Part shown: piece after piece, positions 7,492 to 13,415 of the stretch | How positions within the stretch are numbered: the stretch's first letter is position 1 | Layout of the letters: every line of letters starts with the position of its first letter | From: Candidatus Staskawiczbacteria bacterium RIFCSPLOWO2_01_FULL_38_12b | Lineage (GTDB): Bacteria; Patescibacteriota; Minisyncoccia; Minisyncoccales; Staskawiczbacteraceae | Length of the DNA: 14,341 nucleotides | Reading direction: 5' to 3' | Assembly: GCA_001820255.1 (NCBI GenBank) | Contig: MHPA01000031.1 | Coordinates: 6,955-21,295 of the forward strand | Notes under the pieces: generated by a model | What the model was told of the DNA's origin: nothing | Database searches by the model: none | The model's input: the letters and a program-made list of their open reading frames with translations, nothing else | Translations under genes and position numbers: made by a program

Positions 7492-9312
7492 ATGTGCGGA
7501 ATTGTAGGTTATATCGGCAACAGGGAAGCACTGCCCTTTTTAATCGGCGGCTTAAAAAAACTTGAATACCGGGGCTATGACAGCGCCGGTGTTTGCGTTA
7601 AACACGCAAATGCCTTGCATGTCGTAAAAGAAAAGGGCAAAGTCGCAACTTTGGAAAGCGCCGTGAGCCATCAAAATAATTCCATGGCTCTGACCGGCAC
7701 TGCCGGAATCGCCCATACCCGATGGGCGACCCATGGTGTTCCTAATCAAATAAATGCCCATCCCCATGTTGATTGCAAAAAAGAAATCGCCATCGTGCAC
7801 AACGGCATTGTGGAAAATTACCGCTCGCTCAAAGAATTATTAAAAAAAGAGGGGCATGAGATTATTTCCGATACGGACTCAGAAATTATCGCCCATCTTG
7901 TTGAAACATTTTATAGCCAATCAGGGGATTTGGAAAAATCCGTGGCAAAAGCCTTAAAACTCATTGAAGGCACCTTTGGGTTGTTGGTCATTTGCCGGCG
8001 AGAAGATAAAATCATCGCCGCCAAAAAAAGTTCGCCGCTGGTAATTGGCTTGGGGAACCATGAAATGTTTTTAGCTTCTGATGTTTCGGCCTTGCTTGGC
8101 AAGACCAAAAAAATCATTTACCTGGAAGATAACGAGATGGCGGTAATACAAAAAGACGGGTATGAAGTAAAAAGCGCAAACGGTGCCATCGTGGATAAAA
8201 AAATCCACCAGGTGAGTCTCACCCTTCAGCAGATAGAAAAACGGGGGTACAAGCACTTTATGTTAAAGGAGATTTTTGAACAGCCCGAAGCGATAGAAAA
8301 CGTGTTGCGGGGACGGATTAACCACGGTTCATTAAAGCTGGGCATAGATATTCCTTTGCATGTCGTGGAAAGAATTATTATTACGGGTTGCGGTACTAGT
8401 TGGCATTCGGCTTTGATTGGAAAATATATCATTGAAAAAATCGCCGGCATTTTGGTGGAGGTGGACTACGCTTCCGAGTTAAGATACCGCGACCCGTTGA
8501 TTAAAAAAAATGATTTGGTGGTGGCCATTTCCCAATCAGGTGAAACCGCCGATACGCTTGCCGCCCTGCAGGAAGCAAAAACAAAAGGTGCAAAAACTAT
8601 CGGTATTGTAAACGTGGTGGGCAGTACTATTGCACGCCAAGTTGATGGCGGAATTTATTTGCACGCAGGTCCGGAAATAGGCGTGGCCAGCACCAAGGCT
8701 TTTACGTGCCAAGTGGCGGCGTTGGCCCTTTTTGCTTTGCATTTGCGGCAGGTAAAAACAAAAAAAGCGCCGGATAAAAAAATAGTGGAAGAATTAACAA
8801 AGCTTCCCCAAAAAATCAGAACGGTATTAAAGCAATCGGAAAAAATAAGAACCCTGGCCAAATCATTTAAAGATAGCAAGAATTTTTTATACCTGGGCCG
8901 GAATATCAATTTTCCAGTGGCTTTGGAAGGCGCTTTAAAATTAAAAGAAATTTCTTATATTCATGCGGAAGGCTACCCGGCGGCGGAAATGAAACACGGC
9001 CCTATTGCTCTTATTGACCAGCATATGCCGGTGGTATTTTTGTGTCCCAAGGACGGGGTTTACCAAAAAGTGGTAAGCAATATGGAGGAAATAAAAGCGC
9101 GCGGAGGAACCATTATTGCCATCACCAATCAGCGCGACAAAAAACTGGCCGCTCTTGCAAAACACATCATCCAAGTGCCAACAACCCTTGATTATTTTTC
9201 TCCCATTATCAATGTTATTCCCTTGCAATTATTGGCTTACCATATTGCTGACCTTAAAGGATTAAATGTTGATCGGCCGCGGAATTTGGCCAAATCAGTG
9301 ACGGTTGAATAA
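7492..9312 (+). CDS. glmS: Glutamine-fructose-6-phosphate aminotransferase (isomerizing)
   Basis: This 606-aa protein has nearly the length of E. coli GlmS (609 aa) and makes glucosamine-6-phosphate, the first step to UDP-GlcNAc and peptidoglycan. It begins MCGIVGYIG; Cys2 becomes the N-terminal nucleophile after Met removal, which fixes the start. The class II glutaminase domain (about 1-220) shows AHTRWATHG and VHNGIVENY. Two SIS sugar-isomerase domains follow (about 285-430 and 455-600): GCGTSWHSA, VAISQSGETADT and ASTKAFTCQ in the first, then EGALKLKEISYIHAEGYPAAE and MKHGPIALI. The C-terminus LNVDRPRNLAKSVTVE carries the catalytic Lys of the isomerase site. No ribosome site is visible; the start lies 6 nt after the end of a long hairpin arm. 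A second copy of the same hairpin family starts directly after its stop. Confidence 0.97.
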   Translation: MCGIVGYIGNREALPFLIGGLKKLEYRGYDSAGVCVKHANALHVVKEKGKVATLESAVSHQNNSMALTGTAGIAHTRWATHGVPNQINAHPHVDCKKEIAIVHNGIVENYRSLKELLKKEGHEIISDTDSEIIAHLVETFYSQSGDLEKSVAKALKLIEGTFGLLVICRREDKIIAAKKSSPLVIGLGNHEMFLASDVSALLGKTKKIIYLEDNEMAVIQKDGYEVKSANGAIVDKKIHQVSLTLQQIEKRGYKHFMLKEIFEQPEAIENVLRGRINHGSLKLGIDIPLHVVERIIITGCGTSWHSALIGKYIIEKIAGILVEVDYASELRYRDPLIKKNDLVVAISQSGETADTLAALQEAKTKGAKTIGIVNVVGSTIARQVDGGIYLHAGPEIGVASTKAFTCQVAALALFALHLRQVKTKKAPDKKIVEELTKLPQKIRTVLKQSEKIRTLAKSFKDSKNFLYLGRNINFPVALEGALKLKEISYIHAEGYPAAEMKHGPIALIDQHMPVVFLCPKDGVYQKVVSNMEEIKARGGTIIAITNQRDKKLAALAKHIIQVPTTLDYFSPIINVIPLQLLAYHIADLKGLNVDRPRNLAKSVTVE

Positions 9313-9500
9313 TAGACTTGTCCCTAAATAAAATTCGGCTGCAAATTCAACCTTTCGGCGGCAAATGTGCCATAATTTTTAGACTTAGCTAAAGCTAAAT
9401 ATAAAAATTCTACCTGTCTGCGTGTTGCGCACAGGCAGATCACATTTGCCGCTCCGAAATCTTGAATTTTCGCTCCGAATTTTATTTAGGGACAAGTCTA
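9313..9500. repeat. Stop-adjacent foldback element, copy 2
   Basis: Beginning at the base after the glmS stop, perfect 26-bp arms (9313-9338 with 9475-9500) enclose a core. The core contains a perfect 12-bp stem (9358-9369 with 9441-9452), AATTTTTA (9374-9381) with TAAAAATT (9402-9409) closing a small TTAGC-TAAA-GCTAA hairpin, and the conserved ATTCTACCTGTCTGC...GCACAGGCAGATC hairpin (9407-9441). It folds into a long stem with a branched head. The arm sequence is unrelated to the arms of copies 1 and 3, while the core is nearly identical. Confidence 0.88.
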
Positions 9501-9513
9501 ATAATGCGCAACA

Positions 9514-9551
9514 AAAAACCGCCAGGTACAATGCTGTACCTGGCGGTTTTT
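9514..9551. terminator. Bidirectional intrinsic terminator between glmS and efp
   Basis: A perfect 17-bp inverted repeat (9514-9530 with 9535-9551) has a 4-nt loop ATGC. Its GC-rich part CCGCCAGGTACA is flanked by A5/T5 on both sides. It therefore terminates in both directions, ending glmS on the plus strand and efp on the minus strand. Confidence 0.92.
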
Positions 9552-9561
9552 GATTTTAATA

Positions 9562-10137
9562 TTATACGCGCTTTACGTATTCCTCCAATTCGGTATTTAT
9601 TTCTATCACGTCACCCTCTTCTATAAATAACGGAACTTGAACTTCGGCTCCCGATTCCAATACTACCGCCTTGGTGCCTCCTTGCGCACGATCTCCTTTG
9701 GTTCCAGGAGGAGCTTCTTTTACTTTTAGCTGAACCTTAATGGGAGCTACTACGGTAATAATTTTTTCGTTAAAAATAATACCCACCACCAAAGAATTAG
9801 GTTTGAAAAACTTTCCCTTGCTGCCGATTTGATCTTGGGTAAATGAAAAACGTTTTGACGGGTCGTTTTCTTCGCAAAAAAAGTACTGCCCTTTATTAGC
9901 ATATAAAAATTTAATATTTACTTTTTGCAGATCTGCCTCATCAAACACGTCGCCCTGCTGGAAGTTTTTTTCCTGGAATCGTCCGTCAATCAAATTTTTC
10001 ATTTTGGTCTGTACCACCGGCCGGCGCTGGGCCATTTTAACTAAAAGGGCGTCAACTACTTCCCAGGGCTGGCCTTCATAAATAAATTGGGTGCCTTTTT
10101 TTAAATCGGTATGGGTTAGCATGAAACGAATTTTCAA
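9562..10137 (-). CDS. efp: Translation elongation factor P
   Basis: This 191-aa protein has the three-domain EF-P layout. An N-terminal KOW-like domain (LKKGTQFIYEGQPWEVV) is followed by the middle OB domain and a C-terminal OB domain with the family signature around 'APPGTKGDRAQGGTKAVVLESGA' and 'VPLFIEEGDVI'. EF-P binds the ribosome E site and relieves stalling at consecutive prolines. The loop that enters the peptidyl-transferase centre reads VKMAQRRPVVQ (residues 33-43). The residue aligned with E. coli Lys34 is Gln37, with Arg38 and Arg39 next. No modification enzymes (epmA, epmB, earP, ymfI) are seen here. A second in-frame ATG at 10122 (MLTHTDLKKG) gives a more family-typical N-terminus. 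I kept 10137 because the promoter puts that ATG at +1, and neither start has a ribosome site. Confidence 0.95.
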   Translation of the reverse strand: MKIRFMLTHTDLKKGTQFIYEGQPWEVVDALLVKMAQRRPVVQTKMKNLIDGRFQEKNFQQGDVFDEADLQKVNIKFLYANKGQYFFCEENDPSKRFSFTQDQIGSKGKFFKPNSLVVGIIFNEKIITVVAPIKVQLKVKEAPPGTKGDRAQGGTKAVVLESGAEVQVPLFIEEGDVIEINTELEEYVKRV

Positions 10138-10143
10138 TTTTAA

Positions 10144-10172
10144 ATTTTAAATTTTCAATAAGTATGAGTCAA
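10144..10172 (-). promoter_or_regulatory. Promoter of efp, apparently leaderless
   Basis: On the minus strand TTGACT (10167-10172) and TAAAAT (10144-10149) are separated by 17 bp. Exactly 6 nt lie between the -10 box and the ATG at 10137, so +1 would be the start codon itself. The -35 is part of the 12-bp hairpin at 10168-10197. Confidence 0.6.
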
Positions 10173-10257
10173 ACATTTTACAAAGAAAATGTTTGACAGA
10201 TTTAATTATTTCAAATTAAAATATTTCAAATTGATTTCAAATTGTAAATTTCAAATT
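10168..10257. repeat. 12-bp perfect hairpin and four AATTTGAAA direct repeats
   Basis: GTCAAACATTTT (10168-10179) pairs perfectly with AAAATGTTTGAC (10186-10197) around the loop ACAAAG. Towards the upstream minus-strand gene lie four exact copies of TTTCAAATT (10209, 10224, 10235 and 10249; AATTTGAAA on the minus strand), the last touching that gene's stop codon. The flank on the efp side (10129-10158) carries related TTTTCAATTTTAAA sequence that can pair partly with these repeats. It may act as a terminator or 3' stabiliser for the upstream gene, or as a regulatory site for efp. Confidence 0.65.
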
Positions 10258-10925
10258 TAATCTTTGGTTTTCCACTCTATTTTTGATTCTTTGTCGGCAA
10301 ATTCCAGCCATTCCCCTTGTTTTGAAATGACAAACCATTTTTTACGCGCTTGTTGGTAAACCATCGGATCTCCCAAATAAAACGGTTTTTTTACGATTTC
10401 TTTAGGTTTTAAGCGGTCCAATTCCAGCCATTTTTTAAACACGGTTTCGATGGTGTAGTCCAGCTTCCTTGAATTGGCCCAGACCGCAACCTTATCAATG
10501 GCTTGTTTTGCCGCTTCCATTGATCCGGCCAATTCCAATAATTGCTTGGCGGGTTTAGTGTAACGCGAATAGATGATCTTTCTTTTTTTAGCATTTTCTT
10601 TCAATTCTTGCAAGGATAGCCCTTTGGATTTAAAAAAATGAGTAATGATCTGGCGTATAGCTGTTTCTTCTTGCAGTTTTTCAAAATCTTTAATTTTACT
10701 TTTCTTAATATACTCTTCTATCCGTTTTGCTGAACCTTCTCCGATTCCTTTTATTTCTTTTAATCCTTTTAATCCTTTTTCTTTATAAATTTGAGAAACA
10801 TCCGTTTGTAGAGAATTTAAAATATAAGCAGCTTTTTTGTAAGCATTAATCCTAAAAGCCGAGTCTCCCTTTATTTCCAAAAGTCCGGCCATATCATTAA
10901 AAATCTGGGCAATTTCTTGGTTCAT
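10257..10925 (-). CDS. Protein with DNA polymerase X-like N-terminal HhH region, no polymerase domain
   Basis: This is a 222-aa protein. Residues 1-75 match by eye the N-terminal region of bacterial PolX: NQEIAQIFNDMAGLLEIKG, then FRINAYKKAAYIL, then the helix-hairpin-helix GLKEIKGIGEGSAKRIEEYI (about 53-73). In PolX this part binds DNA near gaps and ends. The palm/nucleotidyl-transferase motif (GSxRR...DxD) and PHP domain do not follow. Instead there is a basic, Lys/Trp-rich part (about 80-222) that I do not recognise, with IIYSRYTKPAKQLLELAG and 'KKPFYLGDPMVYQQARKKWFVI'. It is probably a small DNA-binding protein, and a repair role is a guess. The start is set by a promoter that puts this ATG at +1; no ribosome site is visible. 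Confidence 0.82.
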   Translation of the reverse strand: MNQEIAQIFNDMAGLLEIKGDSAFRINAYKKAAYILNSLQTDVSQIYKEKGLKGLKEIKGIGEGSAKRIEEYIKKSKIKDFEKLQEETAIRQIITHFFKSKGLSLQELKENAKKRKIIYSRYTKPAKQLLELAGSMEAAKQAIDKVAVWANSRKLDYTIETVFKKWLELDRLKPKEIVKKPFYLGDPMVYQQARKKWFVISKQGEWLEFADKESKIEWKTKD

Positions 10926-10931
10926 ATGCTG

Positions 10932-10960
10932 TTTATAATATCATGGAGCAGAAGAACCAA
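10932..10960 (-). promoter_or_regulatory. Promoter of the PolX-like gene, apparently leaderless
   Basis: On the minus strand TTGGTT (10955-10960) and TATAAA (10932-10937) are 17 bp apart. Six nucleotides separate the -10 box from the ATG at 10925. The -35 is weak (3 of 6 consensus bases) and the -10 is good (5 of 6). Confidence 0.5.
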
Positions 10961-10965
10961 GTATA

Positions 10966-10994
10966 TTGACAGTAGTTAAATGTAATGTTACACT
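10966..10994 (+). promoter_or_regulatory. Consensus promoter of the HD-domain gene
   Basis: A perfect TTGACA (10966-10971), a 17-bp spacer and TACACT (10989-10994) preceded by TGT (extended -10). The predicted +1 is near 11001. It is divergent from the promoter of the PolX-like gene, with the -35 boxes only about 5 bp apart. Confidence 0.75.
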
Positions 10995-11002
10995 AATAAT
11001 AA

Positions 11003-11040
11003 CTAAGAGAACTCTTAGTCTCTTGCGGTATTGCCGTAAG
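11003..11040 (+). promoter_or_regulatory. Two tandem hairpins in the 5' leader of the HD-domain gene
   Basis: CTAAGAG (11003-11009) pairs perfectly with CTCTTAG (11012-11018). CTTGCGG (11022-11028) pairs with CCGTAAG (11034-11040) including one G-U. The first stem would begin at about the second or third base of the mRNA. The ribosome site GAAAGGAG (11054-11061) stays outside both stems. They probably stabilise the 5' end; no antiterminator alternative is evident. Confidence 0.6.
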
Positions 11041-11066
11041 AATTCCGTACCTTGAAAGGAGCCATT

Positions 11067-11951
11067 ATGCATCTGCCCTTTGAAGAAATGAAGGTGCGCC
11101 TTGAGTCGCTTCGATGTTTGGCTAGCGATCACATTGGTACCAACTACGAAGAATCTCGAGATCCTTACCAGCAACGGCCTTACCACTCTCGTTGGCATAC
11201 GTTTGACACGCATGCCAGGTTTGTCAGTCTTGCTTCGGCGGTTCGTAATCGTAACCCAGATCTGATTTCTGAATCAGACATAATGGCGGGCGAAGCGGCT
11301 GCTTTCGCCCACGATACTGACCAAACGTGCATGTATGTTACAGGTCCGTTTGGCAAGATGCGCAAACGTTTCAGTGGACCTATTGAAGGCGCTTCTGCGA
11401 TTTGGTGCATTCGCATGATGGATCAAGTAGGGGGATTTACGCCCTCGCAGAAAGAAGTTGCCGCTGAAGCAATTATGGGAACTGTTCCGGCCTGGGATGG
11501 AGTCAAAAATCGGCTGATTCAACCCAACCTTCGTCCCGGCGTTAAATTGGCAACAATTCTTTTGGCAATCGCTGATCTTGGTGGCGGTGTTATGGGTGGC
11601 ACTGCATTTGCCAAAGAGGGACGTTTGGTGTTTGTGGAGGATAATCTTTTCGTTCTTGAAGCCCTCCTGGAAACAGGAATGCGTGATGTTCCGTCCAATG
11701 CCCAATTTCTTTGCGAAAAGATCGTCGCATATATGGGAAGTCAAATCGGATTCCTTAAAGGTGTTGCTGATCGTTTGGAGGAGGAAATTCTTCCATTGGT
11801 ACTCGTTGAAGTGCGGGATCCTATTCGTTCTGTGTGTACCGGCACTACGGCGGCCGACAAGGCATGCAGAGGTGTTTGGGAGTGGACACAGGAAATGGCG
11901 GATAAAAAAGACTATATGAACCTCTTTCGGTTCATGGGGTACCGAGTTTAG
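11067..11951 (+). CDS. HD-superfamily metal-dependent hydrolase-like protein
   Basis: This is a 294-aa protein from the ATG at 11067, chosen because GAAAGGAG lies 5 nt before it. A TTG at 11052 would overlap that site. Residues fit the HD pattern H...HD...D: YHSRWH with H40 and H44, AFAHDTD with H82-D83, and D170 in LLAIADLGG. Such proteins bind one or two metals and often cleave phosphate esters in nucleotides or signalling molecules. The substrate cannot be told. No membrane segment, signal peptide or partner domain (such as RelA synthetase or a GAF domain) is seen. It stands alone between its own consensus promoter and a strong terminator. Its bases are less A-rich than those of tdh, kbl or the ATPase, which hints at a different origin. 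Confidence 0.75.
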   Translation: MHLPFEEMKVRLESLRCLASDHIGTNYEESRDPYQQRPYHSRWHTFDTHARFVSLASAVRNRNPDLISESDIMAGEAAAFAHDTDQTCMYVTGPFGKMRKRFSGPIEGASAIWCIRMMDQVGGFTPSQKEVAAEAIMGTVPAWDGVKNRLIQPNLRPGVKLATILLAIADLGGGVMGGTAFAKEGRLVFVEDNLFVLEALLETGMRDVPSNAQFLCEKIVAYMGSQIGFLKGVADRLEEEILPLVLVEVRDPIRSVCTGTTAADKACRGVWEWTQEMADKKDYMNLFRFMGYRV

Positions 11952-11970
11952 AAAATCTTGTTTTCGTCAG

Positions 11971-12004
11971 GTCCGTTTCACTAGTTGAAGCGGACATTTT
12001 TTTT
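11971..12004 (+). terminator. Intrinsic terminator of the HD-domain gene
   Basis: GTCCGTTTCA (11971-11980) pairs with TGAAGCGGAC (11986-11995), ten pairs including one G-U. The loop is CTAGT, followed by a run of eight T (11997-12004). It begins about 20 nt after the stop codon. Confidence 0.93.
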
Positions 12005-12048
12005 GCAAAAAAAGAGAAACCTAATATGTCTTTTATTTTTATTATAAG

Positions 12049-12076
12049 AAAAAAACCCAAACATCCTTGTTTGGGT
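12049..12076 (-). terminator. Intrinsic terminator of the 105-aa gene
   Basis: A perfect 9-bp stem (ACCCAAACA at 12055-12063, TGTTTGGGT at 12068-12076) has a 4-nt loop and is followed by a seven-U run in the minus direction (A run 12049-12055). It lies just after the stop of the reverse-strand gene and faces the terminator of the convergent HD gene. Confidence 0.92.
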
Positions 12077-12084
12077 CTATAGTT

Positions 12085-12402
12085 TTACTGGCGGGCAGTT
12101 GCTTGTTTTAAGCGATCCACTTTCCTGGCCAGATGCAGAATGATTTCGTGCAAATGCCAGGTGGACAGATCCATCGCGCTTTCCAAGTGCCACAGAGGCA
12201 TCAGGTCTTTCTCAAGGACTCCAATCTCGCCTTCTTCCCAAGTGTTGGGGTGAATGATTTTAACTTGGAAGCTCACTCCTTCGCATCCTTCGGGGGGTTC
12301 ATTTGAGACACCCATCACTCTGCCGATGGCATGTTTTTTGCTGTTGTCTCCCCGATTGTCGTAGAAGTTGACCGCCACCAGCGAGCCGATCTTAATCTTC
12401 AT
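12085..12402 (-). CDS. Small protein of unknown function (105 aa)
   Basis: The start is the ATG at 12402 because GAAAGGAG lies about 4-5 nt upstream. The longer open frame to 12474 runs through the promoter and would not be translated. Residues 1-60 look like a small beta barrel (KIGSLVAVNFYDNRGDN, then AIGRVMGVSNEP and VSFQVKIIHPN), perhaps SH3- or KOW-like. Residues 75-105 are a helix ending LHEIILHLARKVDRLKQATARQ, possibly a coiled coil for dimerisation. There is no membrane segment. I do not recognise a family. The gene is monocistronic, with a near-consensus promoter and its own terminator. Confidence 0.72.
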   Translation of the reverse strand: MKIKIGSLVAVNFYDNRGDNSKKHAIGRVMGVSNEPPEGCEGVSFQVKIIHPNTWEEGEIGVLEKDLMPLWHLESAMDLSTWHLHEIILHLARKVDRLKQATARQ

Positions 12403-12445
12403 TTTTCTCCTTTCAAGAGTGGTTGGAAAAGGTTGTACTGAAACT

Positions 12446-12474
12446 ATTTTAAAACATATATACACCAATGTCAA
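12446..12474 (-). promoter_or_regulatory. Consensus promoter of the 105-aa gene
   Basis: On the minus strand a perfect TTGACA (12469-12474), 17-bp spacer and TAAAAT (12446-12451). The predicted +1 is near 12439, giving a leader of about 37 nt that ends in the GAAAGGAG ribosome site (12406-12413). It is back to back with the thpR promoter. Confidence 0.75.
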
Positions 12475-12476
12475 TA

Positions 12477-12505
12477 GTGAAATCCAGTCTATTTTTTGAT
12501 ATGAT
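12477..12505 (+). promoter_or_regulatory. Promoter of thpR, apparently leaderless
   Basis: GTGAAA (12477-12482) and TATGAT (12500-12505) are 17 bp apart. Six nucleotides separate the -10 box from the ATG at 12512, and there is no Shine-Dalgarno motif. Confidence 0.5.
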
Positions 12506-12511
12506 ATCCAT

Positions 12512-13078
12512 ATGCAAAAACGTCACCGGATTTTTATCGCCATTAATTTGCCTGCTGATGTAAAAAAACGGCTGGCCGGATACCAGAAAAAATGGGCGGA
12601 TGTTCCCGCTAAGTGGACAGCGCCAGATAATCTTCACATTACGTTGCTTTTTTTGGGAGATATAACCGATCAGGATTTGGCACAAGCCTGCCAGGCGGTA
12701 AAAGAAATTGCCGGGCGTCATAATTCTTTTAATATTACCTTAAACAAAGTGGCTTATGGCCCCGAAGACAAACTGCCTCCAAGATATATTTGGGCGGGCG
12801 GAGAAGCTAGTCAAGAGGCAGTAGCACTTAAAAGAGAATTGGAAGACATCTTATTTGAAAGCATTAAGTTTAAATTGGATAAAAATGTTTTTACTCCCCA
12901 TATTACCTTGGCCAGAATTAAAGAATGGGAATGGCGGGCGATTAATCCGGAAGAACGGCCGGAGGTTGGCGAAGATATTGATATGGTATTTACGGTGGAA
13001 TCGATTGAAGTAATGGAATCGGAATTAACTAAACAAGGCCCGCACTATATAGTCGTCGAATCGCATCAATTGCAATAA
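12512..13078 (+). CDS. thpR: RNA 2',3'-cyclic phosphodiesterase (2'-5' RNA ligase family)
   Basis: This 188-aa protein of the 2H phosphoesterase superfamily is about the usual ThpR length (176-190 aa). Both HxT motifs are intact: H42-I-T44 in NLHITLLFLG and H130-I-T132 in TPHITLARI. The start RIFIAINLP and the end 'VESIEVMESELTKQGPHYIVVE' match the family. The enzyme opens 2',3'-cyclic phosphates to 2'-phosphates and can ligate tRNA half-molecules through 2'-5' bonds in vitro. Its exact cellular role is not settled. The winged-helix gene follows after 70 nt in the same direction but has its own operator region. Confidence 0.93.
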   Translation: MQKRHRIFIAINLPADVKKRLAGYQKKWADVPAKWTAPDNLHITLLFLGDITDQDLAQACQAVKEIAGRHNSFNITLNKVAYGPEDKLPPRYIWAGGEASQEAVALKRELEDILFESIKFKLDKNVFTPHITLARIKEWEWRAINPEERPEVGEDIDMVFTVESIEVMESELTKQGPHYIVVESHQLQ

Positions 13079-13106
13079 TGCATAATCTTTGTTAATATTA
13101 GAGTAA

Positions 13107-13134
13107 ATTCTGGTATTCTGCAGAATACCAGAAT
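13107..13134. promoter_or_regulatory. Perfect 28-bp palindrome, probable operator of the winged-helix gene
   Basis: The half-site ATTCTGGTATTCTG is followed directly by its exact reverse complement. It lies 14 nt before the ATG of the winged-helix gene and contains TGG-TATTCT, a possible extended -10, so a bound protein would block transcription. The half-site itself contains ATTCT twice. A near copy lies upstream of murC (13664-13691). It is likely the autoregulatory site of the adjacent regulator. Confidence 0.75.
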
Positions 13135-13148
13135 AATAAACGATACAA

Positions 13149-13415
13149 ATGAAAAATGCAAAACAACTTGAGAGACATTTTAAGGGATTGGCAAATCACC
13201 GCAGAGTGGATATTTTGTTATCGGTTTCTAAAAGTCAAGGGATTACTGTGGATGGAATATCGGAAAAATTGGATTGTAATTTTAAAACCATTTCAGAACA
13301 TACGAAAAAATTAGTTCAAGCAGGTTTGCTTAATAAAAAGTATAAAGGGACTGCCGTGGCACATTCTCTGTCCCCCTATGGCAAAAAGTTCTTACATTTT
13401 ATAAAACTATTATAG
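13149..13415 (+). CDS. ArsR-like winged helix-turn-helix regulator
   Basis: This 88-aa protein is a single winged-helix domain. The layout is an N-terminal helix (KQLERHFKGLANHRRVDILLSV), then the HTH (VDGISEKLDCNFKTISEHTKKLVQAGLL) and the wing (KKYKGTAVAHSLSPYGKKFL). 'LANHRRVDILL' and 'TISEHTKKLVQAGLL' correspond to the ArsR-family 'LANPTRLRIL' and 'TVSxHLKxLxxAGLV'. There are no Cys or His clusters of metal-sensing type, since its one Cys (DCNF) stands alone. The signal is therefore unknown. It probably binds as a dimer to the palindrome directly upstream and to the similar one before murC. There is no ribosome site. Its stop codon is the first part of repeat element copy 3. Confidence 0.85.
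   Translation: MKNAKQLERHFKGLANHRRVDILLSVSKSQGITVDGISEKLDCNFKTISEHTKKLVQAGLLNKKYKGTAVAHSLSPYGKKFLHFIKLL

Noticed and set aside
11052..11066. TTG start giving 299 aa for the HD protein
   Set aside because: The TTG precedes and overlaps the ribosome site that serves the ATG at 11067.
12403..12474. N-terminal extension of the 105-aa protein to 129 aa
   Set aside because: The extension runs through the -35, -10 and leader; a strong GAAAGGAG site points to the ATG at 12402.
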